A DNA stretch of 64,000 nt, taken from positions 1 through 64,000 of the forward strand of contig JBAZQB010000001.1 of NCBI GenBank assembly GCA_041645435.1, in the 5' to 3' direction. Source of the stretch: Methanoregula sp. (GTDB lineage Archaea; Halobacteriota; Methanomicrobia; Methanomicrobiales; Methanospirillaceae). A model generated the notes under the pieces. That model searched no databases. It worked only from the letters and a program-made list of their open reading frames with translations, and was not told the origin of the DNA. This document shows positions 9,317-18,008 of this stretch, piece after piece (position 1 is the first letter of the stretch; every line of letters begins with the position of its first letter). Both the position numbers and the translations under genes were made by a program.

Positions 9317-9730
9317 ATGCCGACACTATTCCAGAAAGGCAATACTTTTTTTGCACAAAAAGGGACGTATTTTGAAGGGAACGTGAAGGTTGACGGGGAC
9401 TTCATCGTCCCGCCCCACACTCATTTCTGGGGGCGGCTCACGGTCACCGGAACCCTTGAACTGGGTCCGCGCTCCAGCGTCGCACTCGATATCAGCTGCT
9501 GGAACGCGATCATCGGCAGCCAGTGCCGGATTAAAGGGCCGATTGTTGCGCACGGGGATGTCACGATCCTCGATCATGCAGCAGTCCATTCTGTCAAGGC
9601 AGGTGGCAAAGTGATCCTGCGCACCGGTGTCCATGTCGGGGATGTGACCAGTGACGACACGATCATCGTCCATGGCAAGATAAAAAGCGGGAAATTAACC
9701 GGTAAGAATATGAAGGTCCTCGGGGACTGA
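9317..9730 (+). CDS. Bactofilin-like (polymer-forming) beta-helix protein
   Basis: A 137-aa protein with the repetitive short beta-strand pattern of a right-handed beta-helix (for example VDGDFIVPPHTHFWGRLTV, then GPIVAHGDVTILDHAAVHSVKAG, then GDVTSDDTIIVHGKIKSG). This fits the polymer-forming/bactofilin-type family; no enzymatic residues are obvious. Bactofilins form scaffolds in bacteria, but the archaeal role is not established. It converges on the DUF116 gene and the two reading frames overlap by about 36 bp at their 3' ends. GAGGGAG precedes the ATG. Confidence 0.7.
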   Translation: MPTLFQKGNTFFAQKGTYFEGNVKVDGDFIVPPHTHFWGRLTVTGTLELGPRSSVALDISCWNAIIGSQCRIKGPIVAHGDVTILDHAAVHSVKAGGKVILRTGVHVGDVTSDDTIIVHGKIKSGKLTGKNMKVLGD

Positions 9731-10396
9731 TGCCGGATCCACCCCGAGCGTTGCCACCTCGTAAACATCCGGCCAGTTCACAATCGTCTCCACACAACCT
9801 TCTTTTAAGGTAACAACACCCATCACGATAAGTCCCATTTTATCGGCCATGTCGATGCCCTCTTTGACTTCTGAAAGGCAACCGACACCGATTATTGCTT
9901 TCGGCCGGTATTTTTTTACCATGCGTTTGATGAATGATGAGCCGGGAACGATGAAGATCCGGTAACCCATTTTCTCGAGCAGACCCCTTGCCTCGCCGAC
10001 GGTGCACTGCCCGCAGGAGCGGCATTTGAGACCTTCGGGCGTGAGATGGGCAGGACAACGGGATGATCGTAAGCATTGCGGCATAAAGATTGCCCGTTCG
10101 GTGACCGGGATACGCGCAAACTCGGTCGTGTTCATCGTGTTATGGATCTTGATCAAAAATGTGAGCATCTCCCGGTCTTCAAGACCGAGAAGCCGGAAGA
10201 ACGCTTTCATCAGTCCTTCAAAGAAGACAAGGCCCGCTTTGATGAGCTTAGGGAAGTAGAGATGCCCCTTCTTAATCGAGTAGAGTGATATCAGGGCAAG
10301 GATAAATGCGATGACCAGCGCGCCGAGTATGATGAGGACCGTGAGTTCCCCGATGAGAAACATGAGGTTATTGTAGGAGGCGAAATCAAAATCCAT
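9695..10396 (-). CDS. DUF116 domain membrane protein
   Basis: A 233-aa protein of the DUF116 family, common in methanogens and of unknown biochemical role. Two hydrophobic segments lie in the first about 70 residues (LIGELTVLIILGALVIAF and the next stretch), followed by a cytosolic domain with a Cys cluster (CLRSSRCPAH, CRSCGQC) and later single cysteines that could bind a metal or Fe-S centre. It lies 22 bp after mtnA in the same direction and is probably the last gene of the four-gene leftward operon starting at 13229. Confidence 0.85.
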   Translation of the reverse strand: MDFDFASYNNLMFLIGELTVLIILGALVIAFILALISLYSIKKGHLYFPKLIKAGLVFFEGLMKAFFRLLGLEDREMLTFLIKIHNTMNTTEFARIPVTERAIFMPQCLRSSRCPAHLTPEGLKCRSCGQCTVGEARGLLEKMGYRIFIVPGSSFIKRMVKKYRPKAIIGVGCLSEVKEGIDMADKMGLIVMGVVTLKEGCVETIVNWPDVYEVATLGVDPASVPEDLHILTG

Positions 10397-10418
10397 AGGT
10401 AACGGAGCCTTTTTAGCA

Positions 10419-11462
10419 TTATGTGGTGCTGATACGCGATAAGAGTTTACGTATGTCTATTGGCGGACGCAGTACACCCGTTTCTGTTATGACCGCAGTG
10501 ACCAGTTCCATCGGTGTCGCATCGAATGCATAGTTCCTTACGCCTGCGCCATCCGGAATATAGGTGCGGTTACCCATGACGGTCAGTTCATCGCGCCCGC
10601 GCTCTTCGATAATGACATCCCTTTCGGTATTTTTCGGATCAAAGGTAGAATGGGGCGCGGCTACATAGAACGGGATTGCGTGATGGTGTGCGCAGACTGC
10701 ATGCATGTAAGTACCGATTTTATTGAAAACCGCATCGCAGGTGATGCGATCCGCACCAACAACCACCGCATCGATAATCCCCTTTCGCATGAGGTGGGCT
10801 GCGGTTGAATCCGTGATCACCGTGACATCGATCCCGTCGCGAGCGAGTTCCCAGGCGGTGAGCCGGGCCCCTTGCAGGAGCGGGCGTGTCTCGCAGGCGA
10901 TCACCTTTACCTCTTTTCCCGCATCAACTGCCGAACGGATCACTCCCAGCGCTGTTCCCCATGATGAGCATGCCAGCGCCCCGGCATTGCAATGCGTGAG
11001 CACCGTGCACTGATCGGGCAGGAGTGCGGCACCGTGTTTACCCATCGCATGGCAGCAGGCAGTATCATTCCGGGCGATTTCCTCAGCTTCGGCAAGTGCA
11101 CGGGAACAGGCATCATCACAGTCATATGCAGGTGCCATGGATGCGAGCACCCGGTCGATCCCCCACGCGAGGTTAATTGCAGTCGGGCGGGTTGAACGGA
11201 GCAGGTCGGCATCCCGGTGCACTGCCATCATGAATGAGTGCATATCTTTTTTATCGGAAAGTACAGCGGACAGCGCAATCCCATACGCCCCGGCAACACC
11301 CAGTGCGGGAGCCCCCCGTATCTCCAGCCGTTTGATCGCCGTTGCCAGTCTCTCAATACTCCGGCATTCTATGATCGCATACTCTCCCGGAAGCAGCGTC
11401 TGCTCAATGTACCGGATGCTCTGGTTGCCAGTATCCCACCAGAGTGTGGCAGTCTCGTTCAC
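10419..11462 (-). CDS. mtnA: S-methyl-5-thioribose-1-phosphate isomerase (MtnA/aIF2B-like)
   Basis: A 347-aa member of the aIF2B/MtnA fold. MtnA converts methylthioribose-1-phosphate to methylthioribulose-1-phosphate in methionine salvage. Family signatures are RGAPALGVAGAYGIAL near residue 50, the catalytic Cys in THCNAGALA (about 160) and the catalytic Asp in GADRI (about 237), followed by NKIGTY. GTG start; its GTGA overlaps the stop of the HdrA-like gene, so translation is probably coupled. Ribose-1,5-bisphosphate isomerase is the main alternative in archaea, but the GADRIT and THCNAG pair and the length favour MtnA. Confidence 0.88.
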   Translation of the reverse strand: MNETATLWWDTGNQSIRYIEQTLLPGEYAIIECRSIERLATAIKRLEIRGAPALGVAGAYGIALSAVLSDKKDMHSFMMAVHRDADLLRSTRPTAINLAWGIDRVLASMAPAYDCDDACSRALAEAEEIARNDTACCHAMGKHGAALLPDQCTVLTHCNAGALACSSWGTALGVIRSAVDAGKEVKVIACETRPLLQGARLTAWELARDGIDVTVITDSTAAHLMRKGIIDAVVVGADRITCDAVFNKIGTYMHAVCAHHHAIPFYVAAPHSTFDPKNTERDVIIEERGRDELTVMGNRTYIPDGAGVRNYAFDATPMELVTAVITETGVLRPPIDIRKLLSRISTT

Positions 11463-12739
11463 GCCGACCGCGTCCTTACCGCATCCATATATGCCCGCAT
11501 TGCAGCAGATCCTCCGGATGCTACACTGTCCGGTATGTCACGGGGGGCGGTTGTTGTACCGGCAACATAGATCCCGGGACGCAGGGTTGCAACGGTGTCC
11601 ATGGCATCGTGCACTGATTTAAAAAAACCCGTCTTTTCAAGAGGAATCCCACACGCTGAAGCAATCTCTGCAGCCTTATCTGAGGGTCCGATACCCAGGG
11701 AAAGCACCACAAGATCCGGCCGGAGAATCTGCACTTCCGAATTCTCCGAATTTTCCACCTGCACGATTAATCCGTTGCGATCGGCCAGGATATCGGAAGG
11801 CATACCCCGCAGGAACCGGATTCCCAGTGCCTGTGCCCGTTCGTAATATTCCTCGTAACCTTTGCCATACGCCCTGATGTCCATGTAACAGAGGGTGATT
11901 TCGGTCTCCGGTTGTTTCTCCTTGATAAGTATTGCATTCTTTATCGCCTGCATACAGCAGACACAGGAGCAGTAGGGGCGGTCAATGGACATGTCACGCG
12001 AGCCTACGCACTGGACAAATATGATACTCTTTGGCACCGCCCCATTGCTCAGGCGTTTGATCTTTCCCCCGGTCGGACCGCTGGCATTGATCATCCGTTC
12101 CAGTTCGAGGCTGGTAATGACATCCGGCAGGATGAGGTGGCCGTACTGCTCTTTGCTCCTGGCATCAAAGACCGTATAACCGGTCGTGATTACGATACTT
12201 GCTGCAGTGATAGTGATGGTCTCCTCTTCTTCCTTACGCAGGATCGCACCCGGGCCACAGGCATCATAACAGAGTCCGCACTCTATGCAATGTTCGGCAT
12301 CCTTGATCACGATATCCGGAACTGCCTGTGCATGCGGTTTGTAGATTGCTTTTCTCACTCCTATGCCGGCATCGAACCGGTTATACACTTCAACCGGGCA
12401 TATCTCGATACAGTCCCCGCAGCCAGTACAGAGTTTTGGGTCCACGTACCGGGGGTGTTGCCTGATAGTGACGGTGAAGTTCCCGACTTCGCCTTCGATC
12501 TTTTCGACTTCTGCACAGGTATGGACCGTGATGAGCGGGTGGCGTGCCACATCTACCATCTTGGGAGAGAGGATGCACATCGAGCAGTCGTTGGTCGGGA
12601 ATGTTTTGTCGAGCTGGGCCATATGGCCGCCGATACTCGGTTCGCGTTCTACCAGGTGTACAGGGATCCCGTGACCCGCGATATCGAGCGCTGCCTGGAT
12701 GCCTGCAATACCGGCACCGATAACGATCACATCACCCAT
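11459..12739 (-). CDS. HdrA-like FAD/4Fe-4S protein (short, stand-alone)
   Basis: A 426-aa flavoprotein related to heterodisulfide reductase subunit A. It has an N-terminal FAD-binding GAGIAG (8-13), the conserved DCSMCILSPKMVD segment, two ferredoxin-type clusters (CTGCGDCIEICP and CIECGLCYDAC), and the HdrA-type YCSCVCC element. Typical HdrA is about 650 aa or more, so this is a shortened form, and no HdrB, HdrC, MvhD or other partner lies nearby. It overlaps the carbonic anhydrase gene upstream by 8 bp and mtnA downstream by 4 bp. I chose the ATG at 12739 because FAD-binding strand beta-1 follows directly. Its electron donor and acceptor are unknown. Confidence 0.85.
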   Translation of the reverse strand: MGDVIVIGAGIAGIQAALDIAGHGIPVHLVEREPSIGGHMAQLDKTFPTNDCSMCILSPKMVDVARHPLITVHTCAEVEKIEGEVGNFTVTIRQHPRYVDPKLCTGCGDCIEICPVEVYNRFDAGIGVRKAIYKPHAQAVPDIVIKDAEHCIECGLCYDACGPGAILRKEEEETITITAASIVITTGYTVFDARSKEQYGHLILPDVITSLELERMINASGPTGGKIKRLSNGAVPKSIIFVQCVGSRDMSIDRPYCSCVCCMQAIKNAILIKEKQPETEITLCYMDIRAYGKGYEEYYERAQALGIRFLRGMPSDILADRNGLIVQVENSENSEVQILRPDLVVLSLGIGPSDKAAEIASACGIPLEKTGFFKSVHDAMDTVATLRPGIYVAGTTTAPRDIPDSVASGGSAAMRAYMDAVRTRSA

Positions 12740-13229
12740 GGTGGGCGTACTCCCCGGCCAGTTCGATATACGACGTGGCGTTTTTGAGGATCTGCTCCTG
12801 CTGTGCTGCGTCTGCCGGTTTGACAACCTTTCCCGGAACGCCGATTACTACAGATCCCGGAGGGATCAGTTTTCCCTCGGTAACCACCGCACCGGCACCG
12901 ATGACCGATCCATCGCCCACGGTTGCCCCGTTTAAGACGATCGATCCCATGCCGACAATCACCCGGTTTCCTATTGTGCAGCCGTGAAGGATCGCGCCGT
13001 GCCCGACCGATACGTCGGTTCCCAGGGTGACCGGGTATCCCTTGCTGGTGTGAACTACGCAGTTGTCCTGGACATTGGATCGGTCTCCAATCACGATCCG
13101 GTCCTTATCGGCACGGATTACCGCACCAAACCAGATCCCCACCTGTTTGCCGATCGTGACATCGCCGATGATTGTCGCGTTTTCCGCTGCAAAGAGCGGC
13201 ACGCCGGAGACCTTTCCATCCATACGCAT
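12732..13229 (-). CDS. Gamma-class carbonic anhydrase / left-handed beta-helix hexapeptide protein
   Basis: A 165-aa left-handed beta-helix protein of the gamma-carbonic anhydrase family. Hexapeptide repeats run through most of it (for example GNRVIVGMGSIVLNGATVG). Histidines that could be the Zn ligands are present in VVHTS and SVGHGAILHG, in the order seen in archaeal Cam. It lacks the acidic loop and the signal peptide of secreted Cam, so it is closer to the cytosolic Cam-like/YrdA branch and true anhydrase activity is not certain. It is the first gene of a leftward operon with the HdrA-like, MtnA and DUF116 genes, and only 30 bp separate it from the divergent adenylyltransferase. Confidence 0.85.
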   Translation of the reverse strand: MRMDGKVSGVPLFAAENATIIGDVTIGKQVGIWFGAVIRADKDRIVIGDRSNVQDNCVVHTSKGYPVTLGTDVSVGHGAILHGCTIGNRVIVGMGSIVLNGATVGDGSVIGAGAVVTEGKLIPPGSVVIGVPGKVVKPADAAQQEQILKNATSYIELAGEYAHHG

Positions 13230-13259
13230 AATAACATTAGAAATTAAGAATCAAAGAGC

Positions 13260-13718
13260 ATGAAGGTTATGGTCGGGGGTACATTCGATCCCCTTCACGA
13301 CGGGCATAAAGTCCTGCTTTCCCGGTCATTTGAGATAGCCGGACCTCAGGGTTATGTCGTGATCGGGCTTACCACGGATAGCTTCGCCAGCCGGAAAACC
13401 CACCCCATTCATTCGTTTGAGCTCCGGAAAACCGAGCTTGAACAGTATATCGCTCAAAGAAAATTTCCCACTCTTTTTTCTGTTGAGCCCCTGCAGGACC
13501 GTTTCGGTTCAGCACTCGATGCCGATTTTGATGCGATCATTGTATCCGAAGAGACCCTTCCGGTTGCTATTGAGATCAACAAATTGCGCAGGCAACAAGG
13601 GAGAAAGAAAGTCGATATTCACCAGATCAGCTGTGTGCTTGCCGATGATGGCCGCTGGATCTCCAGCACCCGGATTTATCGCGGGGAGATCGATATTCAC
13701 GGTCACCTGATGCGCTGA
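13260..13718 (+). CDS. coaD: Phosphopantetheine adenylyltransferase (archaeal/eukaryotic type)
   Basis: A 152-aa nucleotidyltransferase that makes dephospho-CoA from 4'-phosphopantetheine and ATP. The HxGH-type motif is HDGH in TFDPLHDGHK (residues 9-18), the second signature is ISSTRI near the C-terminus, and the sequence resembles the archaeal/eukaryotic PPAT branch. Length is normal for archaea. It is transcribed divergently from the carbonic anhydrase-like gene across 30 bp and is followed by a T-rich tract at about 13736. Confidence 0.92.
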   Translation: MKVMVGGTFDPLHDGHKVLLSRSFEIAGPQGYVVIGLTTDSFASRKTHPIHSFELRKTELEQYIAQRKFPTLFSVEPLQDRFGSALDADFDAIIVSEETLPVAIEINKLRRQQGRKKVDIHQISCVLADDGRWISSTRIYRGEIDIHGHLMR

Positions 13719-13837
13719 GTGGTCACGGATAATTTCTTTTTTTGTTCCCGCTTCCTTCCCCAATGCCGGTCAAAAATACTTCTGTGGCTTCGATCCGGAT
13801 ATTTTTCCTTTTTCAGGTATTCCTGCTCTTTTATAAC

Positions 13838-14282
13838 ATACCGGAACCTTTAACGCTCACGCCAGGATCATGAAAATTGTTTTTGTGATTCTCCCCCGCC
13901 TCAGGGCCTCTTCGACGCATAGCGGGGCAAGGAGTTTTGACCTTTTATGGAGTCACTGATCCGCCGCGGGATTGCACCGTCGGGAGCGGCGACATATATC
14001 GTTACGGCAGGAGATGGAGGTTTCAACTTTCATCATCCTGTTTTCTTAGGAAATTTGTGCTCTGTAGATATCATTGAGAAAACTCTGACGCTCCTATGGA
14101 TAAGTCATATCCATGGCCGCCTGTGGCCCAAAGGGCCATGAATAACTCCCGGGGGCACCCCCCCTTGCGATGACAACGTATTGCCTGTAACCTTCCTCGG
14201 GCTATCGCACTGCGCCCGTCCCCCAACGGGGACTGGTGGCGCAAGAGGGGGGCAATATAGTACGTGAAAAAAGGTTTTCTAC
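13838..14282. repeat. Dispersed intergenic repeat, locus 2
   Basis: Unit A in plus orientation (about 13838-14040, with ATGAAAATTGTTTTTGTGAT, CAGGGCCTCTTC and GGGGCAAGGAG) is followed by unit B in minus orientation (about 14070-14282, ending GTACGTGAAAAAAGGTTTT). The closing A arm of locus 1 is missing and part of the GC-rich core is diverged. The element fills most of the 690 bp between coaD and pyrI, where I see no gene. Confidence 0.75.
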
Positions 14283-14411
14283 AATGCAGAAATCCAAAAC
14301 GAGAAATGAACAACGGGAAAAAGAGATTTTCAACAACGTCATTTGTCCTGTTTTTACCCTGTCAGCCATGTCCGCTGCCCTGACACTAAAAACATAAAAA
14401 GGCGGAAAAAA

Positions 14412-14885
14412 TCAGATAATGTAACTGGTGAGATCTTTTGTAATCACCCAGTCACAGTAGTAACAGTGAAGTCCTGTGGGCCGGACATGGAACTTGCTCC
14501 GGATCGGTTCATGGGTATTCGAGATGCAGCCCGGGTTGGGGCAGCGGACAAGCCCTTCGATCAGGCTCGGGATCTCGACTCCCTTCTTCTCACAGACCTT
14601 AAAATTCCGGATGATGTTGATCGTTGCATGCGGCGAGATGAGTGCGATCCGATCGACTTCTTCTTTTGAGAGCTCCCGGTTGGTGAGCTTGACGATATCC
14701 TTTCTCCCCATGTCCCGGCTCGGGACATTGGTCGCAATCGAGAGCGCTTCCTGCGTTGTTCCGGTAATCCCGAGGATCTTGACGACATTGAGCGCTTCCC
14801 CGCCATCGATGTGATCGATCACGGTACCGTTCCTGATCCTCCTGACAAGGAGTCCTTCATTCTCACCGGAATCTGTATGGGTCAT
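14412..14885 (-). CDS. pyrI: Aspartate carbamoyltransferase regulatory subunit
   Basis: A 157-aa PyrI. It has the N-terminal allosteric nucleotide-binding domain (GTVIDHIDGGEALNVVKILG) and the C-terminal zinc-binding domain with four cysteines in the pattern C-P-N-P-G-C ... C-Y-Y-C. It pairs with PyrB to form the allosterically controlled enzyme of the first committed step of pyrimidine synthesis. Its ATG overlaps the pyrB stop codon (ATGA), so it is the second gene of a two-gene operon. Confidence 0.95.
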   Translation of the reverse strand: MTHTDSGENEGLLVRRIRNGTVIDHIDGGEALNVVKILGITGTTQEALSIATNVPSRDMGRKDIVKLTNRELSKEEVDRIALISPHATINIIRNFKVCEKKGVEIPSLIEGLVRCPNPGCISNTHEPIRSKFHVRPTGLHCYYCDWVITKDLTSYII

Positions 14886-15784
14886 CGCATCACATCCATA
14901 AGCATCGCCATCCGCACCGGGACACCATTCCTGGACTGTTCAAAGTACCGGGCATGCGGCGACTCATCCACACGCGGGTCGATCTCATCCACTCGCGGGA
15001 GAGGATGGAGCACGATGAGATGTTCTTTGGCTTCGTTCAGTAATTCTGGTGTGATCCGGTAACTGGACGCTACGTTGAAGTACGAGGCCGAATCGGGAAA
15101 CCGTTCGCGCTGGATCCGGGTTACGTAGAGCACATCGATCATCCCAATCATTTCATCGATGGAATCATGGTTCACGATCTCCATGCCCTTGTTGGTAAGC
15201 TCGGTGGCGAGCGTGTCGGGAAGTTCGAGTCCGGTAGGGGAGAGGGTGTGCAGCCGGGCATTGTATAACGAGAGTGCTGACGCAAGCGAGTGTGCCGTGC
15301 GCCCATACCGGAGATCTCCTACCAGCGCTACATCAATCCTGTCTATGGGCATTGACTGGCGGATGGTATAGAGATCAAGAAGTGTCTGGGATGGGTGTTG
15401 GCCGGCACCGTCTCCGGCGTTGATCACGGGTACCGTTGCAAACTCGGCTGCAAGGCGCGCTGCCCCTTCTTTGGGATGCCTGATAACAATAGCATCAGCA
15501 TACCCGCTCACGACCCGTATGGTGTCTGCGAGCGTCTCGCCTTTTGCCATGGAACATGCATCAACGCTGCCAACTGACAGGGAAGTTCCCCCCAGCCGTG
15601 CAATGGCAGATTCAAAGGACATCCGCGTTCTGGTGCTTGGTTCAAAGAAGAGTACCGCAAGAATTTTGCCGTTCAGTGCATTCCTGTCGTACTTTTTGCT
15701 GTCGATCTGCTGTGCATGATCCAGCAGGCGGTCAATTTCGCTTCTTTCAAAATCCCCGATTGAAATGATATGTCGCGTTGCCAC
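14882..15784 (-). CDS. pyrB: Aspartate carbamoyltransferase catalytic subunit
   Basis: A 300-aa PyrB that joins carbamoyl phosphate and aspartate. The signatures STRTRMSFE (carbamoyl phosphate loop), HPSQTLLDLYTI and LHPLPR are all present. It has a GTG start directly behind GGAGGG. Length is normal. It is the first gene of the pyrBI operon. The 215 bp between it and the divergent aminotransferase gene show no further coding. Confidence 0.95.
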   Translation of the reverse strand: MATRHIISIGDFERSEIDRLLDHAQQIDSKKYDRNALNGKILAVLFFEPSTRTRMSFESAIARLGGTSLSVGSVDACSMAKGETLADTIRVVSGYADAIVIRHPKEGAARLAAEFATVPVINAGDGAGQHPSQTLLDLYTIRQSMPIDRIDVALVGDLRYGRTAHSLASALSLYNARLHTLSPTGLELPDTLATELTNKGMEIVNHDSIDEMIGMIDVLYVTRIQRERFPDSASYFNVASSYRITPELLNEAKEHLIVLHPLPRVDEIDPRVDESPHARYFEQSRNGVPVRMAMLMDVMR

Positions 15785-15999
15785 CCCTCCACTGTTCGTT
15801 CTTACGATTATATGATCGTCTCCTACTAATTAGCTATTCTTCGTTTGCGGGAACAAGGGCAGAAGCGTTGGATCCCGGGATTTGTGCCGGGAATTTCAGA
15901 TAGATATTTCGGGAATCCTGTCACATCCTGACAGGAATGATATTATTGGATGCTCACGCATTTTTTATCCGAATTACCGATAATTTGCGAGGGTGAAAC

Positions 16000-17094
16000 G
16001 TGGTCAATATACCCATTGCGCGACCAGCGATAGGTCAGGAAGAGATCTCGGCAGTAACAGCGGTTCTCGAGTCCGGAATGCTCGCTGCCGGAGACAGGGT
16101 TTTGGAACTTGAGACAAAATTTGCCGATTACTGTGGCACTACGCATGCGGTGGCGATCAATAACGGGACTGCCGCTCTTCATGCTGCCCTCCTTGCCGCA
16201 GATATCGGTCCCGGGGATGAGGTAATTGTACCGTCATTCTCGTTCATTGCCACGGCATCGGCAGTCCTGATGTGCGGGGCAACGCCGATCTTCTGCGATG
16301 TCAATGACCAGACCTATACCATCAACACCGAACAGCTCGAAGAGCGGGTAACCCCGAAAACCCGGGCGGTTATCGGTGTCCATCTCTATGGCCAGCCGTT
16401 TGATGTGACGGGTGTGCAGAACGTATGCGAGCTGCACAGTCTCAAGTTAATTGAGGATGCGGCACAGGCGCATGGTGCACTCTGCAATGGCAGTAAAGTC
16501 GGAAGTTTCGGGCACTTCGGCTGCTTCTCTTTCTATGCCACCAAAAACATGATCACCGGTGAAGGGGGGATGGTTACAACAAGCGAGAAGGCGTACGCTG
16601 AGCGCCTGCGCCTGATCATCAATCACGGCCAGAGCGAGAAGTATCTTCATACCCGCCTTGGTTACAACTACCGCATGACTGATATGGCAGCGGCATTGGG
16701 CATTGTCCAGTTAAAAAAGTTAGAGAAGTTCAACCTGCGGCGCAGGAAGAATGCGGATTATTATAATGCAAACCTTTCGGTAAAAGGTCTCATCACCCCG
16801 TATGTCGCACCCGGTATGCATCATGTCTACCACCAGTACGTCATCCGTCTCACCGATGAGTTCCCGATGAAGCGCGATGCGTTTATCGATTACTTAAAGG
16901 CCAAAGGGATTGGCTCTGCAGTGCATTATCCCATACCCATCCATCGCCAGCCGTTGTTCGGGCTTGCAAATGATCCGGATCCCTGCCCGGTCTCGACCCG
17001 GCTCTCCTCGTCAGTACTAAGCCTGCCGGTCCACCCCCTGCTCGACCAGAAAGAGCTTGCCTTTATCTGTGATACGATCAACCGGGTGAAGTGA
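16000..17094 (+). CDS. DegT/DnrJ/EryC1/StrS-family nucleotide-sugar aminotransferase
   Basis: A 364-aa PLP-dependent aminotransferase of the sugar family. NNGTAALHAALLA forms the phosphate-binding region, EDAAQAHGA the conserved Asp region, and Lys182 in ATKNMITGEGG is the internal-aldimine lysine. The GTG start is preceded by GCGAGGGTG. Its stop codon abuts the ATG of the Gfo/Idh gene, and a nucleotide-sugar dehydrogenase follows. This trio is the kind that makes amino-uronic acid nucleotide sugars (such as UDP-2,3-diacetamido uronates) for surface glycans; the exact sugar is inference. Confidence 0.9.
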   Translation: MVNIPIARPAIGQEEISAVTAVLESGMLAAGDRVLELETKFADYCGTTHAVAINNGTAALHAALLAADIGPGDEVIVPSFSFIATASAVLMCGATPIFCDVNDQTYTINTEQLEERVTPKTRAVIGVHLYGQPFDVTGVQNVCELHSLKLIEDAAQAHGALCNGSKVGSFGHFGCFSFYATKNMITGEGGMVTTSEKAYAERLRLIINHGQSEKYLHTRLGYNYRMTDMAAALGIVQLKKLEKFNLRRRKNADYYNANLSVKGLITPYVAPGMHHVYHQYVIRLTDEFPMKRDAFIDYLKAKGIGSAVHYPIPIHRQPLFGLANDPDPCPVSTRLSSSVLSLPVHPLLDQKELAFICDTINRVK

Positions 17095-18006
17095 ATGGAT
17101 GTCGGTGTGATCGGTGTCGGGACGATGGGAAAGAACCACGTCAGGGTCTATTCCGAACTCAAAAGTGTGGATTCCGTCGGTGTTTTTGACGTAAACACTG
17201 CGGGGGCAAAGGCGATTGGAGAAAAGCACGGGGCAACGGTGTATAGTTCTGTTGCAGAATTGCTTGCGCATTCCGATGCGGTGAGCGTGTGCGTCCCCAC
17301 GCAGTTTCACAAGGATGTAGTCGGGCAGGTTTTTTCTTCCCGTAAATCCGTGCTGATCGAAAAACCGATCTGTGCCACAGCTGAGGAAGCCACGCAGCTC
17401 ATGCGAACCGCTCCGGAAGGGATTACCATTGGCGTTGGTCATATCGAGCGGTTCAACCCGATTGTCGAAGAAATCAGGAAGATCGTGAAAAAACCGCTGT
17501 ATGTTGAGATGAAACGGCATAATCCCGCGTCAGCCCGCGTCACGGGAAGTACGGTGATCGAGGATCTGATGATCCACGATATCGATATTCTTCTTACCCT
17601 GTTCTTTAATGCCCCGTGTACCATCTCCAGTGCCGGCACCGCAGATGTATGCAGTGTGCTGATGAAATGCGGAACGGTTCCCGTGTCACTCTCTGCAAGC
17701 CGGAAATCTTCCAAGAAGATCCGCATGATCTATATCGAGGAAGAGGAGTTCACTATTGAAGGGGACTTCATGACGCAGGAAGTGACCATTTATCGCAAGC
17801 CGGGGCAGTATACGTTCGAGGCGGAACGGTACGTGCAGGAAAATATCATCGAGAAGGTGATGGTGAACAAACTCGAACCGCTCAAACGCGAGCTTGCGAC
17901 GTTCATTGACTGCGTGGAAAAAGGCCGGCCTTTCCCGATCACCCCGGAACAGGCGATTCACAACCTGCGGATCTGCGAAGAGATCCAGGCAGGACTTGCG
18001 AAATAG
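17095..18006 (+). CDS. Gfo/Idh/MocA-family nucleotide-sugar 3-dehydrogenase
   Basis: A 303-aa oxidoreductase with an N-terminal Rossmann fold (VIGVGTMGKNH, residues 4-14) and the family EKP motif in VLIEKPICA, followed by the GHIERFNP catalytic region. Such enzymes oxidise the C3 hydroxyl of UDP-GlcNAc or UDP-GlcNAc uronate, creating the ketone used by the aminotransferase encoded just upstream. It starts with no gap after that gene and ends 2 bp before the dehydrogenase gene, so all three are likely one mRNA. Substrate is inferred from context only. Confidence 0.87.
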   Translation: MDVGVIGVGTMGKNHVRVYSELKSVDSVGVFDVNTAGAKAIGEKHGATVYSSVAELLAHSDAVSVCVPTQFHKDVVGQVFSSRKSVLIEKPICATAEEATQLMRTAPEGITIGVGHIERFNPIVEEIRKIVKKPLYVEMKRHNPASARVTGSTVIEDLMIHDIDILLTLFFNAPCTISSAGTADVCSVLMKCGTVPVSLSASRKSSKKIRMIYIEEEEFTIEGDFMTQEVTIYRKPGQYTFEAERYVQENIIEKVMVNKLEPLKRELATFIDCVEKGRPFPITPEQAIHNLRICEEIQAGLAK

Positions 18007-18008
18007 GT

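Noticed and set aside
14071..14313. 80-codon minus-strand frame in repeat locus 2
   Set aside because: Same repeat-derived peptide as above, no ribosome-binding site, no recognised family.
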